A DNA stretch of 64,000 nucleotides from Bosea beijingensis (GCF_030758975.1 NZ_CP132359.1:4463528-4527527), one strand, 5' to 3'; numbered from the stretch's first letter, positions 35,115 through 43,780 are shown. Numbers and translations: made by a program. Notes: a model not told the origin generated them from the sequence alone.

Positions 35115-35888
35115 CTAGCGCCCTATCGTATCAGGATCGGTAGCCACCTTTAGGCGGGCGACGCTCTGCCGGAGTGCGGCGAGGCCAGCAGGGTCGTTTC
35201 CGATCAGATTCTCTAAGTTTGCGATGCCTGCCTCGATCGAGGGGCCGAAGACTGAGCTCATGGCCAGCGATTTCGATTTCAACGTGATATCCTCCCAGAA
35301 CTCGTGGATCAGGAATCTCGGCATCCGCGCCGGGTCGGTGCGCGTCGTCTCGTTCGCATAGAGCCGCCAAGGATCTCTCAGTGCTCTTAGTCGCCCGGTG
35401 AAGCCGGCCTCGATCGATGTTCCGCGGCGTTTCAGATCGCCGGAGTAGGTCTCTCGATCCATGGTCGCGTCGCCGAGTTTTGAAAGGTAGACGTAGCACT
35501 GCCAAACGCCCTGGAGCGTGTCGGCGATGGGCTCGCCGCGAGGCTGGGGGAACTCGAACTGCGGCCGCCGATCGAGCCATGCGTCGATTAGGACGTGCTG
35601 ATGTTTGAGGTCGGCAAGGAGCATCAGGCTCGACTGCCCGAAATTAAACGCGTGGCTCACGGTCTCAAGTCTCGTGGCGCTCCAGACCCTCTGAACGTTC
35701 TTGCCCTGCCCTTTCCAGTTCACGGCAGGCGCGGAGATGGCGCCCGCCGAAACCTGCTTTATGTGCTCGGCCGCGGTCTGAGCGATAGCGACAGCGGTGG
35801 ATTGCGCCTCGATGATCGGCGCCAACAGGCGACGGATGGCCTCCTTCTCGTCTGCCTCTGATTTCTTGTTCTTGAACCAGCCGAACAT
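35115..35888 (-). CDS. Hypothetical protein facing 33836-35107
   Basis: 257 residues from the ATG at 35888. The N-terminus 'MFGWFKNKKSEADEKEAIRR' has an aromatic, basic tip that might bind membrane or a partner, followed by a helical domain with 'AQSTAVAIAQTAAEHIKQ'. The remainder is helical with several Trp. The two stop codons are only 7 bp apart, so the genes converge with no room for a terminator. The function is unknown. Confidence 0.55.
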   Translation of the reverse strand: MFGWFKNKKSEADEKEAIRRLLAPIIEAQSTAVAIAQTAAEHIKQVSAGAISAPAVNWKGQGKNVQRVWSATRLETVSHAFNFGQSSLMLLADLKHQHVLIDAWLDRRPQFEFPQPRGEPIADTLQGVWQCYVYLSKLGDATMDRETYSGDLKRRGTSIEAGFTGRLRALRDPWRLYANETTRTDPARMPRFLIHEFWEDITLKSKSLAMSSVFGPSIEAGIANLENLIGNDPAGLAALRQSVARLKVATDPDTIGR

Positions 35889-36040
35889 TCCGTCCCCCAC
35901 TTCCGGGAGCACGATAGTTGGCCAGGCCGCACTATCTCAAGCGGCCCAGGGCCCTATTTCCGCAAACTGCTCGGAAGTCTGCCCCTGCTCAAGGCGTCCC
36001 CAATTCTAAGGTCGATTGTGTTCGTCGAGCAGTAACAGGC

Positions 36041-36256
36041 TCAGCGAGGCGAGTTCTGGTCCCTCGCATCCGCTGTTACATCGCCCTGCCCTTTCGCCAG
36101 CTCGTCGCGAAGTGCTCGCTCAATGATGAGCTCGATCTCGACAACGCGCATGCCGCGATCATGGGCGAGCCGCCAGACCAGGTTGGAGATGGCCGGGTTT
36201 TTTGGGCCGTATTCTGGCCAGTCGTAGAGTTCGTGGCTGTCGGGGTGATGGGCCAT
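36041..36256 (-). CDS. Small hypothetical protein
   Basis: 71 residues, acidic and helical in the centre ('AISNLVWRLAHDRGMRVVEIE'), with a loose tail. It lies downstream of the CoiA-like gene, after a 13-bp inverted repeat (36318-36349). No strong ribosome binding site is present, so the gene is only moderately supported. Confidence 0.4.
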   Translation of the reverse strand: MAHHPDSHELYDWPEYGPKNPAISNLVWRLAHDRGMRVVEIELIIERALRDELAKGQGDVTADARDQNSPR

Positions 36257-36317
36257 GAGCTATTCAACGGCACGATCGGACGCGATGCAAACCGGCAGGC
36301 ATTCCACATCAGCGCGA

Positions 36318-36349
36318 GTTATTACCACTTCTGCGAAAGTGGTAATAAC
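36318..36349. repeat. Perfect 13-bp inverted repeat
   Basis: Arms GTTATTACCACTT and AAGTGGTAATAAC with a 6-nt loop. It lies between the CoiA-like stop (36359) and the small gene starting at 36256. No T-run follows in either direction, so operator or mRNA processing site is as likely as terminator. Confidence 0.6.
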
Positions 36350-36358
36350 AAGACCAAT

Positions 36359-37195
36359 TCAAAATCGAGCCGGGCCCCGCGGCCGCCACTTGCGAGGGTT
36401 GCGATCGCGCTCTTTTGCTCGGTGGGCGAATTCCCTCCAGAAGCGGGCGGCGCGTCGGCGCTCTGCTTGCTCCCAATGACTCACCGTCGCCGTGACCCTC
36501 TGCAGTACCCGGGCCGGCGGCATCTGCGCACTTTGGTGCGCGAGCCGAACAAAATCATCCCGGTTGAATCTGAGCAGGACGGTTTCGCCATCATTGGTAG
36601 TGGGGAGCAGGCACCACAGCGGCGCGACAATCGATTTCGTCTCGTCGGCCAAACCAGGAGCTCCCTCGAAATCAAAAAAGACTGGAGCCCGGCATGACAG
36701 CCAGGTTGCCGGAAATGCTTCCCTGGAATTGGGAACTAGATAAATTCCTTGGTCGACGCGTCGGAACAATTGGCCGGCTGCGGCGAAGCGCGGCAAAGCT
36801 GTTTTCAGCCTGGTGCACGCGACCACCCATATCAGATTGCTATAGAAGGCTTCCCGCGCCGCTCGCTCCTCGGCCCGCATATGTGAATATTGGAACTCGA
36901 TCGTCAGGCCATTTGGAGTGTGGACGTCGGCGATGTGCTTCTCGCCGGATGGTCCGTACCTAATGACCTCCTGCCAGACGGCGGGGAACTGGTCCTGCCA
37001 TCGAACATGCCATTCCGTCCGCGGTTCCCACCAGTGATCACAATCTCGGTCGCCCCTGTGAGCCCAATGATGAACCCTGATCGGGCCGCATTTCGGAATT
37101 ACGGCAACTTCGCAGGATGGGCAGACGCCGACCAGACCGGGTGATGCGAGTCTTCGATCGCCGCCAACATGGGCAAAGCGCATAGCTGTCTCCAT
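36359..37195 (-). CDS. CoiA-like competence/nuclease-family protein
   Basis: 278 residues. The N-terminal part has a Cys pair and His residues ('VGVCPSCEVAVIPKCG', 'HHWAHRGDRDCDHWWEPRTEWH'), as in CoiA zinc-binding regions. It is followed by a restriction-like core 'HIADVHTPNGLTIEFQYSHM' with the D...E-x-Q catalytic arrangement. CoiA proteins help process DNA in natural transformation; homologues on mobile elements are widespread but their job is unclear. The C-terminal 100 residues are basic. Confidence 0.7.
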   Translation of the reverse strand: METAMRFAHVGGDRRLASPGLVGVCPSCEVAVIPKCGPIRVHHWAHRGDRDCDHWWEPRTEWHVRWQDQFPAVWQEVIRYGPSGEKHIADVHTPNGLTIEFQYSHMRAEERAAREAFYSNLIWVVACTRLKTALPRFAAAGQLFRRVDQGIYLVPNSREAFPATWLSCRAPVFFDFEGAPGLADETKSIVAPLWCLLPTTNDGETVLLRFNRDDFVRLAHQSAQMPPARVLQRVTATVSHWEQAERRRAARFWREFAHRAKERDRNPRKWRPRGPARF

Positions 37196-37393
37196 ACGAC
37201 ATCAGTCGCGCGCGAGCGCGAGTTTGTTGCTGTTTTCGAATGGTGGACTGGCAGCGCTACGCGGCTGGCGCCGGGGCTGTTCTCGTTCTCTTCGACGTTC
37301 GGATTGGTCCGCCGTCGGTTAGCTCGGCAGATGCCGGCACCTTCTTTCCGGGTGCGAGACCATAGCAGCGTGCGCCGGCGTCTCCGTCAAGTG

Positions 37394-38053
37394 CTAGCGC
37401 CGAGCGCCACGGATGTTCCAAGCCGGTAGGATGTGGCTGATCAATCCGGCCTCAAGACCGGCCGCCATGTTGACGGGCATGCTGTGCCACTCGGCTGGCT
37501 TCGGGATTGCCACCAGCACGTCAACAGCGCTGCCGGCACGGAGCGCCTCCAGGATCAGGCCCTTCACGCGCTGGCTCGTTCGCATCGCCTCGTTGCCGCG
37601 CCGGTAATGCCCCAAGCGCGTATGCAACGTGGTGAGCGTGACGCCGATATAGCTGACCACGTCGTCGACCACGAATGCATAGACTCCGGGCTCCTTGGGT
37701 GCAGGGCCGCTCAGCTCGAAACCATCATCAGCAGCAACCAGGCGCCATTCGCCGATGCGGCGGAATCCGCCGGACTTGATCAGATATTCGGCCCGAGTCG
37801 GCTGGAGTCCTTGCTCGCCAACATCGGTCTCGACCTCGACTTCTACGGGCTCGCGGTCGAGCACGACGTCCCGTGTGCGCCCGAGGCTGATGCCGGAGCG
37901 CTCGAGCACATGCCTGGCATGCTGGTACTTGATACCGAGCAGCTCGGCGATCTCGGTCCTGAGATAGCCTGCCAACGCGAGCGCACGGATCTTGTCCGCT
38001 TTCGATTTCATGCCTTCCAAGGCGGGAAGCACGGTCTTGCGATCGTAGTTCAT
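37394..38053 (-). CDS. GIY-YIG protein with N-terminal helix-turn-helix
   Basis: 219 residues. The N-terminal 60 residues contain a helix-turn-helix ('LRTEIAELLGIKYQHARHVL'). From about 128 the GIY-YIG domain begins ('GVYAFVVDDVVSYIGVTLTT'), with a following Arg helix ('LHTRLGHYRRG') and a late Glu-containing helix ('GLEAGLISHILPAWN'). It may be a sequence-directed nuclease or a regulator that reuses the nuclease fold. It is the second GIY-YIG protein in the window. Confidence 0.75.
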   Translation of the reverse strand: MNYDRKTVLPALEGMKSKADKIRALALAGYLRTEIAELLGIKYQHARHVLERSGISLGRTRDVVLDREPVEVEVETDVGEQGLQPTRAEYLIKSGGFRRIGEWRLVAADDGFELSGPAPKEPGVYAFVVDDVVSYIGVTLTTLHTRLGHYRRGNEAMRTSQRVKGLILEALRAGSAVDVLVAIPKPAEWHSMPVNMAAGLEAGLISHILPAWNIRGARR

Positions 38054-38150
38054 AGCGGGACCGTAGCGGGAGCACGCATGTTGGGAAACGGGGTGCGAGG
38101 TGGCATCCGCTGGGCAATTTGCCCGGCCCTGTCACCCGGTCTCTTGATGC

Positions 38151-38254
38151 TGTCCAAAAACGAGCGATTTCGGACACTATCCCCCGCTGCTGTTCATAAA
38201 TTAGCTTGCGCGATTTCCGGTCATGTCCGATTCTCGCCCTACCCTTTTCGGACT
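38151..38254. promoter_or_regulatory. Candidate res site of the serine resolvase
   Basis: Just upstream of the resolvase gene lie two imperfect palindromes that both use TGTCC at the left and GGAC(A/T) at the right: 38151-38176, with matching A/T-rich inner arms, and 38224-38254. Tn3-type resolvases bind such 26-34 bp subsites beside their own gene, both for recombination and autoregulation. Confidence 0.5.
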
Positions 38255-38261
38255 AAAATCC

Positions 38262-38903
38262 ATGTCTCGCGCTTTCGCATATGTCCGGGTCTCCACCAAC
38301 GGGCAGACCACCGAAAACCAAATTCAGGAAATTGAGGCGGCCGGCTTTCGGGTCGAGCCACACCGGGTAATTTCCGAGACCATTTCGGGGAGCGTGGCAA
38401 TTTCCGCCCGTCCAGGCTTTACCCGCCTGCTGGATCGACTGGAGCGAGGCGATATCCTGATCGTCACGAAGATGGATCGGCTCGGTCGAAATGCGATCGA
38501 CGTCAGCTCCACGGTGCACAAGCTCGAGGAGTTGGGCGTCCGCGTTCACTGCCTGGCCCTCGGAGGCGTCGACCTCGCGAGCCCGGCCGGGAAGATGACC
38601 ATGAACGTCATCAATGCCGTCGCGCAATTCGAACGAGATCTTCTCATCGAGCGGACAAACGCCGGCCTGCGCCGCGCGAAGTCGGAGGGAAGGAAGCTCG
38701 GAAGGCCGACCGCCCTCTCCTCCTCTCAGCGCACCGAGATCAAATCGGCCCTAGACGATGGCCAGAAGGTCGCGCCGTTGGCCAAGCGCTTCGATGTCAG
38801 TCGGCAGACCATCATGCGGATTCGCGATGAGGTGCACGAGGTCAAGGTGAGAGCCCTACAGCAGGCTCTCATTGTCGGGGAGCAGTCCGCCAATTCTCGC
38901 TAG
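38262..38903 (+). CDS. Serine recombinase (resolvase/invertase family)
   Basis: 213 residues from the ATG at 38262; a longer frame starts 13 codons earlier. The catalytic domain begins 'FAYVRVSTNGQTTENQ' with nucleophile Ser11, followed by 'ILIVTKMDRLGRNAID' and the conserved 'FERDLLIERTNAGL' E-helix. The C-terminal helix-turn-helix is 'VAPLAKRFDVSRQTIMRI'. This is the size and order of small Tn3/gamma-delta-type resolvases, which catalyse site-specific recombination at res sites. Confidence 0.9.
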   Translation: MSRAFAYVRVSTNGQTTENQIQEIEAAGFRVEPHRVISETISGSVAISARPGFTRLLDRLERGDILIVTKMDRLGRNAIDVSSTVHKLEELGVRVHCLALGGVDLASPAGKMTMNVINAVAQFERDLLIERTNAGLRRAKSEGRKLGRPTALSSSQRTEIKSALDDGQKVAPLAKRFDVSRQTIMRIRDEVHEVKVRALQQALIVGEQSANSR

Positions 38904-38951
38904 GGCGTCCGCGCCGCGAGTGCCTCCCGTCGACGAGGAACCACGTGGCGA

Positions 38952-40181
38952 TCACCCGGAACTCAGGCGGGGCGGCTCTGGGGGCGATATCTCCGCATCA
39001 GTGAAGAGGTTTGGAAACAGCCTTTCGCGATAGTCGAGTGGAAACGCAATGCGGACCGGCGTTTTTGGCGACGGAGACCTTAAAAATCCAGCCTTGAGCA
39101 AGTCGGCCATGGTGTTGCGGGCGGTTCTCTCCGATGTTTTCAGCGCAAGGTGCGCGTCACCCCTATCCAGGGAGCCGTGCTTTAGGATGACACCTATCAG
39201 ATCCGGCGCACGCTTATCGTCGAGGACATCGCGCACCAGCATCCGGAAGCGGGTTTCAAGCCGCTCGATGTCAAACATGAAGGCGGAAAATCGAATCTGG
39301 TCGAGTACGACCGAGAGGAACCATTCGCAATAATCCTTCAGCGCAGCGGCCGACAGATTTCCTCTACCATCGAGATCGCCGCGGCGCGGGCTGTCTGCGT
39401 GGTCCATCATCCTCTTGTATTCGCCGCGATCTCTTAGTCCTCGCGCCAACCCCCGAGAAATGGACCAGAGGCCAAAGCCCCCGATTCCCGCACGCTGTGC
39501 CATGGCATGCGACATCAGGCGGCTGACGCGACCGTTTCCGTCGGGAAATGGATGGATGTAGTTCAGGCGGTGGTGAGCGGAGGCAATGGCGATGATCCTG
39601 GTGCTGGGCCAGTTCTCGGCTGCGCCAAATCGCTTTGCGAAGTGCTCCATGAATGGCTGGACCTGGGACGAAGAGGGTGGAAGATGTCTCCCCACCTCGA
39701 CGTCGTCGGCAGCCTTCTGACGAAACTCCCCCGGAACGATTTCCGCCAGAATCCCGTCCGGCCGCTTAATGAACCTAAACTCTTCGGGCATCTCGTCGTA
39801 GAATGCGCGATGCGACCAGCGTAGGAAATCTACGGACGTTGGGCTTGATAGGGTCCCTTTTAGGTGCATTTCGTCGATCTCGCGTTGCACCATCACGTGG
39901 GCCTTGGCCTCAAGTGCAAGCGGGCGAGTCTCCGGCTCCAGCTCGGCGCCGGCAAGGGCACGCTCGATGTCTTTCGGCCGGGTGTTGTGCCCTTCAATCA
40001 GATTCGAGTAGTAGGAATTCATCATGCGAACGAGGTCGGCGAGCTCGGCTGCGGACTCGGGATGAAGCCCTCGGCCAAGATTTCCCGCTTCCCTTTGAAT
40101 CTCGATGGATAGGTCCGCGAGAACCTGTGGGATCTGATCTTCGAAGAAGACAGGCTCAATGCGGCTGGGAGTTTCGATCAT
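38952..40181 (-). CDS. Fic-domain protein with N-terminal inhibitory helix (class II)
   Basis: 409 residues. The Fic motif is 'HPFPDGNGRVSR' (210-221), complete with catalytic His and the nucleotide-binding loop, so it probably transfers AMP or a related group to proteins. The (S/T)xxxE(G/N) inhibitory motif 'SNLIEG' lies at 59-64, N-terminal to the catalytic core, which marks the self-inhibited class II. A winged-helix-like C-terminal region ('KTSERTARNTMADLLKAGFL') follows. No separate antitoxin gene is needed in this class. Confidence 0.88.
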   Translation of the reverse strand: MIETPSRIEPVFFEDQIPQVLADLSIEIQREAGNLGRGLHPESAAELADLVRMMNSYYSNLIEGHNTRPKDIERALAGAELEPETRPLALEAKAHVMVQREIDEMHLKGTLSSPTSVDFLRWSHRAFYDEMPEEFRFIKRPDGILAEIVPGEFRQKAADDVEVGRHLPPSSSQVQPFMEHFAKRFGAAENWPSTRIIAIASAHHRLNYIHPFPDGNGRVSRLMSHAMAQRAGIGGFGLWSISRGLARGLRDRGEYKRMMDHADSPRRGDLDGRGNLSAAALKDYCEWFLSVVLDQIRFSAFMFDIERLETRFRMLVRDVLDDKRAPDLIGVILKHGSLDRGDAHLALKTSERTARNTMADLLKAGFLRSPSPKTPVRIAFPLDYRERLFPNLFTDAEISPPEPPRLSSG

Positions 40182-40657
40182 TTTTGCCGGATCCGCTCGG
40201 GAAGAATATTGTTTGAAACAATACCCTTACGGCGCAGAAGGGCAATCATTTGCCGATCTTGGTTGCCGATGTTCGCTTCCGATCGTGGCGCCTGTCGCGC
40301 TGCCCTGTGCGTTGTCTGCCGCCCCGGGATTGCGTGCATAACAGAAAAGGAACATAAAGAGAACAAACTTGACGACGGCTGGGGCGACCAGGGAGCTAAA
40401 CCATGCCAGAAGTCCAGATTGCAGGCGGCCAGGGATTGCCACCGGAGCCCGGCCCCGGACAGCTGTCCGTGAATTGCTCGACGTGGTCCATCTTCGACGA
40501 GGGCGACGCTTTCGGTCGCCAGTGGATCATTCGCGGGCTGCGAGGTGCTAACGACATCATCACGGTCGAAATCCACGTCAGCGCCGAGAGCATCGTCACG
40601 ATGGTTGTGGAGCCAGGGGTTGAGGCTGGCGCCGTTGTCAACGGCGGTCGGATTCCA
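40182..40657. other. Region between the Fic gene and the IS21 end, no secure gene
   Basis: Several overlapping frames are open on both strands, none with a clear ribosome binding site or known domain. A leftward frame (40178-40687) ends in a TGA that overlaps the Fic ATG, so its last 50 codons might encode a short leader protein. Another leftward frame (40227-40442) is hydrophobic. The segment may be a remnant broken by the adjoining insertion. Confidence 0.35.
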
Positions 40658-40706
40658 GGCCAGCGTGGCGGAGTAAAAGCAGGCCACTGGCGTTGGGGAG
40701 CGGCGG

Positions 40707-40742
40707 ATATGGCGAGGGCCCCGATCGGGGCCCTCGCCATAT
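40707..40742. terminator. 36-bp perfect palindrome after istB
   Basis: Both halves of a GC-rich palindrome centred on GATC match perfectly over 18 bp each. It begins 18 bp beyond the istB stop. The extruded stem would be very stable. It could block read-through transcription in both directions. Confidence 0.6.
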
Positions 40743-40759
40743 CGCGCTGCCGGGATTGC

Positions 40760-41623
40760 TCAGGCGATGATCTCGCCGGTTTCGGGATCGGCTTCGTCGG
40801 CGGTGGCCTGGTTTTGCTCCGCCGCGGCGGTGGCGCGGCGACGGCCGGCGGATTGCCTGAGGCGGTAGCTGTCGCCGTTCATGGCCAGGATGCTGACGTG
40901 GTGGGTCAGCCGGTCGAGAAGCGCACCGGTCAGCCGCTCCGACCCCAGGACCGAGGTCCAGTCCTCGAAGGGCAGGTTCGAGGTGACGATGGTCGAGCCA
41001 CGCTCGTAGCGCTGCGAGAAGACCTCGAACAGAAGCTCGGCGCCGGTCGGCGACAGCGGCACATAGCCGAGCTCGTCAACGATCAGCAGCTTGACCGCCT
41101 GCAACTCGCGCTGGAGCCTGAGCAGGCGCTTCTCGTCGCGGGCCTCGAGGAGCTGGCTGACCAGCGAAGCCGCCGTGGTGAAGGCGACGGAGAAGCCCTT
41201 CTGGCAAGCGGCCAGCCCGAGCGCGAGAGCGACATGGGTCTTGCCCGTGCCACTGTTGCCGAGCGCGATGATGTTCTCCCGGCGCAGGATGTAGCCGCAG
41301 CGCGCCAGTTCCAGCACGAGCATCTTGTTGAGGCTCGGGATCGCCGTGAAGTCGAAGGTGTCGAAGCTCTTCACCGCCGGGAACCGCGCCGCCCGGATCC
41401 GCCGCTCGACCATGCGCCGTTCCCGGTCGATCAGTTCGAGTTCGACCAGCCGCAGCAGGTAGCGGGGATGATCGACGCCGTCCCGGGCGCATTCCCGCGC
41501 GACCTTGTCGTATTCGCGCAGGACCGTCGGCAGCTTCAGATGCTTGAGGTGATGGGCCAGCAGCACCTGCGGCGTTCCCGCGGTGGTGCCCGCCGGCATC
41601 ACCTCCTTCGCCGGGCCCGTCAT
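40760..41623 (-). CDS. istB: IstB, ATP-binding helper of IS21 transposition
   Basis: 287 residues, a DnaC-like AAA+ protein. Walker A 'GNSGTGKT' is at 122-129 and Walker B 'LLIVDELGYVPLS' near 185. IstB forms ATP-dependent assemblies on target DNA and directs the transposase. Its ATG overlaps the istA stop by 4 bp, the normal arrangement for the family. It appears intact. Confidence 0.95.
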   Translation of the reverse strand: MTGPAKEVMPAGTTAGTPQVLLAHHLKHLKLPTVLREYDKVARECARDGVDHPRYLLRLVELELIDRERRMVERRIRAARFPAVKSFDTFDFTAIPSLNKMLVLELARCGYILRRENIIALGNSGTGKTHVALALGLAACQKGFSVAFTTAASLVSQLLEARDEKRLLRLQRELQAVKLLIVDELGYVPLSPTGAELLFEVFSQRYERGSTIVTSNLPFEDWTSVLGSERLTGALLDRLTHHVSILAMNGDSYRLRQSAGRRRATAAAEQNQATADEADPETGEIIA

Positions 41624-43128
41624 GCCGCCGCTCCAGGCAGGAGAACGGCATAATCGGCGGCCGAGGTCGTCTTCACTGCCGTCTTCGGCAGGTGCGGATA
41701 GGCCGCCAGGTTGAGACGGGCCGGGCGCCGCTCCAGACGCGCCAGGGCGATCAGCTTCACTGCATCGAAGCCGATCGCACCCAGTCGGATGGCCTCGCCC
41801 ACGGCAAAGCTCACGACCTCGCGCGGAAGGGCCTCCATCAGCCGCAGCACCTGGATGAACTCACGCTTGCCGCGATTGCCCATCCGCGCTTCCAGAAGAT
41901 GGCGCAGGTGCTGGAATGTCTCGGGCAGGTCCCAGCCCTGGAGCGCCGCCGCCTGGTCGAGCGCGTTCGGCTTGCTCTCAATCAGCGCCAGATAGTGCAG
42001 CGGATCGGCGACGAACACGCCGGTCCCGTAGCTGCGCGGGTGCCGGGCGATCTCCTCGCCCCGGCACAGGATCACGACCTCCTCGACGAAGCCCTTCGCC
42101 ACCACGTCCTGGAAGCCATAGGCCGTCGGCACCGAGTAGTCGTTCGACCGATAGCGGACCAGCGCCGTCGACGAGACCCGCCCGCCACGCTTCTCGCACG
42201 GCTCCAGCGGCACAGCCGGCAAGGAGCGCAGGGCTTCAAGATCGGCCACGAGCCGTTCGCCAATCGTCTTCGCATGCCGACCGGCCCGCTCGCCCTGCCG
42301 CCGGCGGCAGCGCTCTGCCAGCATCACGTTCAGTTCGGCGAAGCTCGCCGCCACCGGGATCGGCGTCAGGAAGTTCGAGCGGGCATGCTTCACCAGCCCT
42401 TCGACCTTGCCCTTGTCGTTGCCCTTGCCCGGGCGCCCGAACCGATCCCGGAACAGATAGTGGCTCACCAGCTCGGTGAAGGCCCGCGTCCGCTCACGCC
42501 GGCCGTCGCCGCAGATCTTCGCCACCGCGATGCGCGTGTTGTCATAGAGGATCGACAGCGGCACACCGCCGAAGAAGCCAAAAGCCGAGACGTGACCGTC
42601 CAGGAACGCTTCCGTCGTCTCGCGTGGATAGGCCTTTACGAAACAGCCGTCCGACTGTGGCAGGTCCAAGCAGAAGAAGTGGATCTTCTGCCGCACACCG
42701 CCAATCACCGCGGTCGCCTCGCCAAAATCGACCTGGGCGTGCCCGGGCGGATGCGCCAGCGGAACAAAGGTCTCCCGGCCCCGCGCCCGGCAGAGCCGCA
42801 CATGGTCCTTCACCACCGTGTAGCCGCCGGCAAAGCCGTGCTCGTCACGAAGGCGCTCGAAGATCCGCTTCGCCGTATGACGCTGCTTCACCGGTGATGT
42901 CCGATCTGCCTCCAGGATCGCTTCGATCACCGGCAGAAGCGGACCCAGCTTCGGCTTCTCGACCGGCTTCGTGCGTGTGTAGCCCGGCGGCAGCGAGAAC
43001 CGGCACATCTTCGCAACCGTCTCGCGGCTCAGCCCGAACACGCGAGCCGCTTCCCGCCGGCTCTTCTCCTGGTTGAAAACGAAATCGCGAACCGCCGCGT
43101 AAATCTCCACAGCGAACATCCCCGCCAA
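41620..43128 (-). CDS. istA: IstA, IS21-family DDE transposase
   Basis: 502 residues. An N-terminal helix-turn-helix ('SRREAARVFGLSRETVAKM') is followed by a retroviral-integrase-type core with D134 ('HAQVDFGEA'), D196 ('ILYDNTRIA') and E243 ('NDKGKVEGL'), and a C-terminal beta domain. The full length and intact triad suggest an active element. The start lies 22 bp inside the right inverted repeat. Confidence 0.95.
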   Translation of the reverse strand: MAGMFAVEIYAAVRDFVFNQEKSRREAARVFGLSRETVAKMCRFSLPPGYTRTKPVEKPKLGPLLPVIEAILEADRTSPVKQRHTAKRIFERLRDEHGFAGGYTVVKDHVRLCRARGRETFVPLAHPPGHAQVDFGEATAVIGGVRQKIHFFCLDLPQSDGCFVKAYPRETTEAFLDGHVSAFGFFGGVPLSILYDNTRIAVAKICGDGRRERTRAFTELVSHYLFRDRFGRPGKGNDKGKVEGLVKHARSNFLTPIPVAASFAELNVMLAERCRRRQGERAGRHAKTIGERLVADLEALRSLPAVPLEPCEKRGGRVSSTALVRYRSNDYSVPTAYGFQDVVAKGFVEEVVILCRGEEIARHPRSYGTGVFVADPLHYLALIESKPNALDQAAALQGWDLPETFQHLRHLLEARMGNRGKREFIQVLRLMEALPREVVSFAVGEAIRLGAIGFDAVKLIALARLERRPARLNLAAYPHLPKTAVKTTSAADYAVLLPGAAA

Positions 43129-43163
43129 CCCCGAAAGGGGTCAGCCTATCCAGTGGCCGACTT

Positions 43164-43607
43164 TTACGCCGCCCGCGCCGGCACAAACGCCGGCGCTCCA
43201 CTGGATGGTTTTCTCACCGCCGTGCACACATCGAGCATGTCGCCAACAACGCGCTGAATCGCGGCCTTATCCGTCATCATCGGCAGCAGAAACCGAGACC
43301 TAGGATCGCAAAGAAGTTCCTCGGGAAAGAGCTGGGCCGGTAGATCAACGATGACCGGACCGAGTTCGGTATGCCGACCGGCAAGATCCTTGATTTCGCT
43401 CCCGATCGAGGATGCATCGGCAAGGACAAGCCGAGCCGTCTCAAAGGGGGCCTCTTCGTCCGCCCGCAACGCCGGTGGCTCCCCGGAGGCCAACACCTGG
43501 ATCAGCAGAGGCTCCAATCCCATCTCGAAGAATCCGCAGGCGAGCAACAGACTGGCCGTTGTCCGTCCGATGCCCTGCCCGGAACCTGCACAAACAAAGA
43601 CTTCCAT
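43164..43607 (-). pseudogene. Truncated P-loop (ParA/CobQ-like) ATPase, cut by the IS
   Basis: 147 residues starting with an AAGG ribosome binding site. The N-terminus 'MEVFVCAGSGQGIGRTTASL' is a P-loop with GIGRTT in place of GVGKTT, and 'GPVIVDLPAQL' is in the position of Walker B. The last codons fall inside the IS21 right end ('VPARAA', then TAA), so the native C-terminus is probably lost. It is divergent from an XRE-type regulator, which recalls partition or prophage-like regulatory pairs. Confidence 0.55.
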
Positions 43608-43682
43608 ACCTTGCCTTCCAATTCAGGGGCCTTGGCGATTCGCCGCACCCTATCGAAGCGCAGTAGGTCCGTCCATAACGTT

Positions 43683-43738
43683 TGTCCAAAAATGGCCATA
43701 TAGGGCCTATTCAGGACACATGAGTCCTATATCGGACA
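43683..43738. promoter_or_regulatory. Palindromic sites between the P-loop gene and the XRE gene
   Basis: A 36-bp imperfect palindrome (43683-43718) has TGTCC/GGACA ends and GGCC/GGCC inner arms, and a shorter AGTCC..GGACA repeat (43723-43738) follows. The TGTCCAAAAA start is the same as in the res-like site at 38151. They may be operators for the divergent pair or a second resolvase site. Confidence 0.45.
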
Positions 43739-43780
43739 ATTGTTGACAAGCTGGATTCCGGGACCCGCGCGTGCGATGCC

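Larger units (their letters stand above)
40658..43183 (-). mobile_element. IS21-family insertion sequence
   Basis: About 2.5 kb with istA and istB in leftward order. Imperfect terminal inverted repeats are visible: left at 40658-40690 and right at 43150-43183, sharing the core GTAAAAG..GGCCACTGG in inverted orientation. These ends are deduced by eye. No convincing short target duplication was seen at the flanks. The right end overlaps the last codons of the truncated gene at 43164-43607. Confidence 0.8.

Noticed and set aside
40403..41653. 416-codon rightward frame across the IS21 left end and istB
   Set aside because: Mostly antisense to istB, and begins in the unresolved flank.
41692..42897. 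401-codon rightward frame opposite istA
   Set aside because: Antisense shadow of the transposase.
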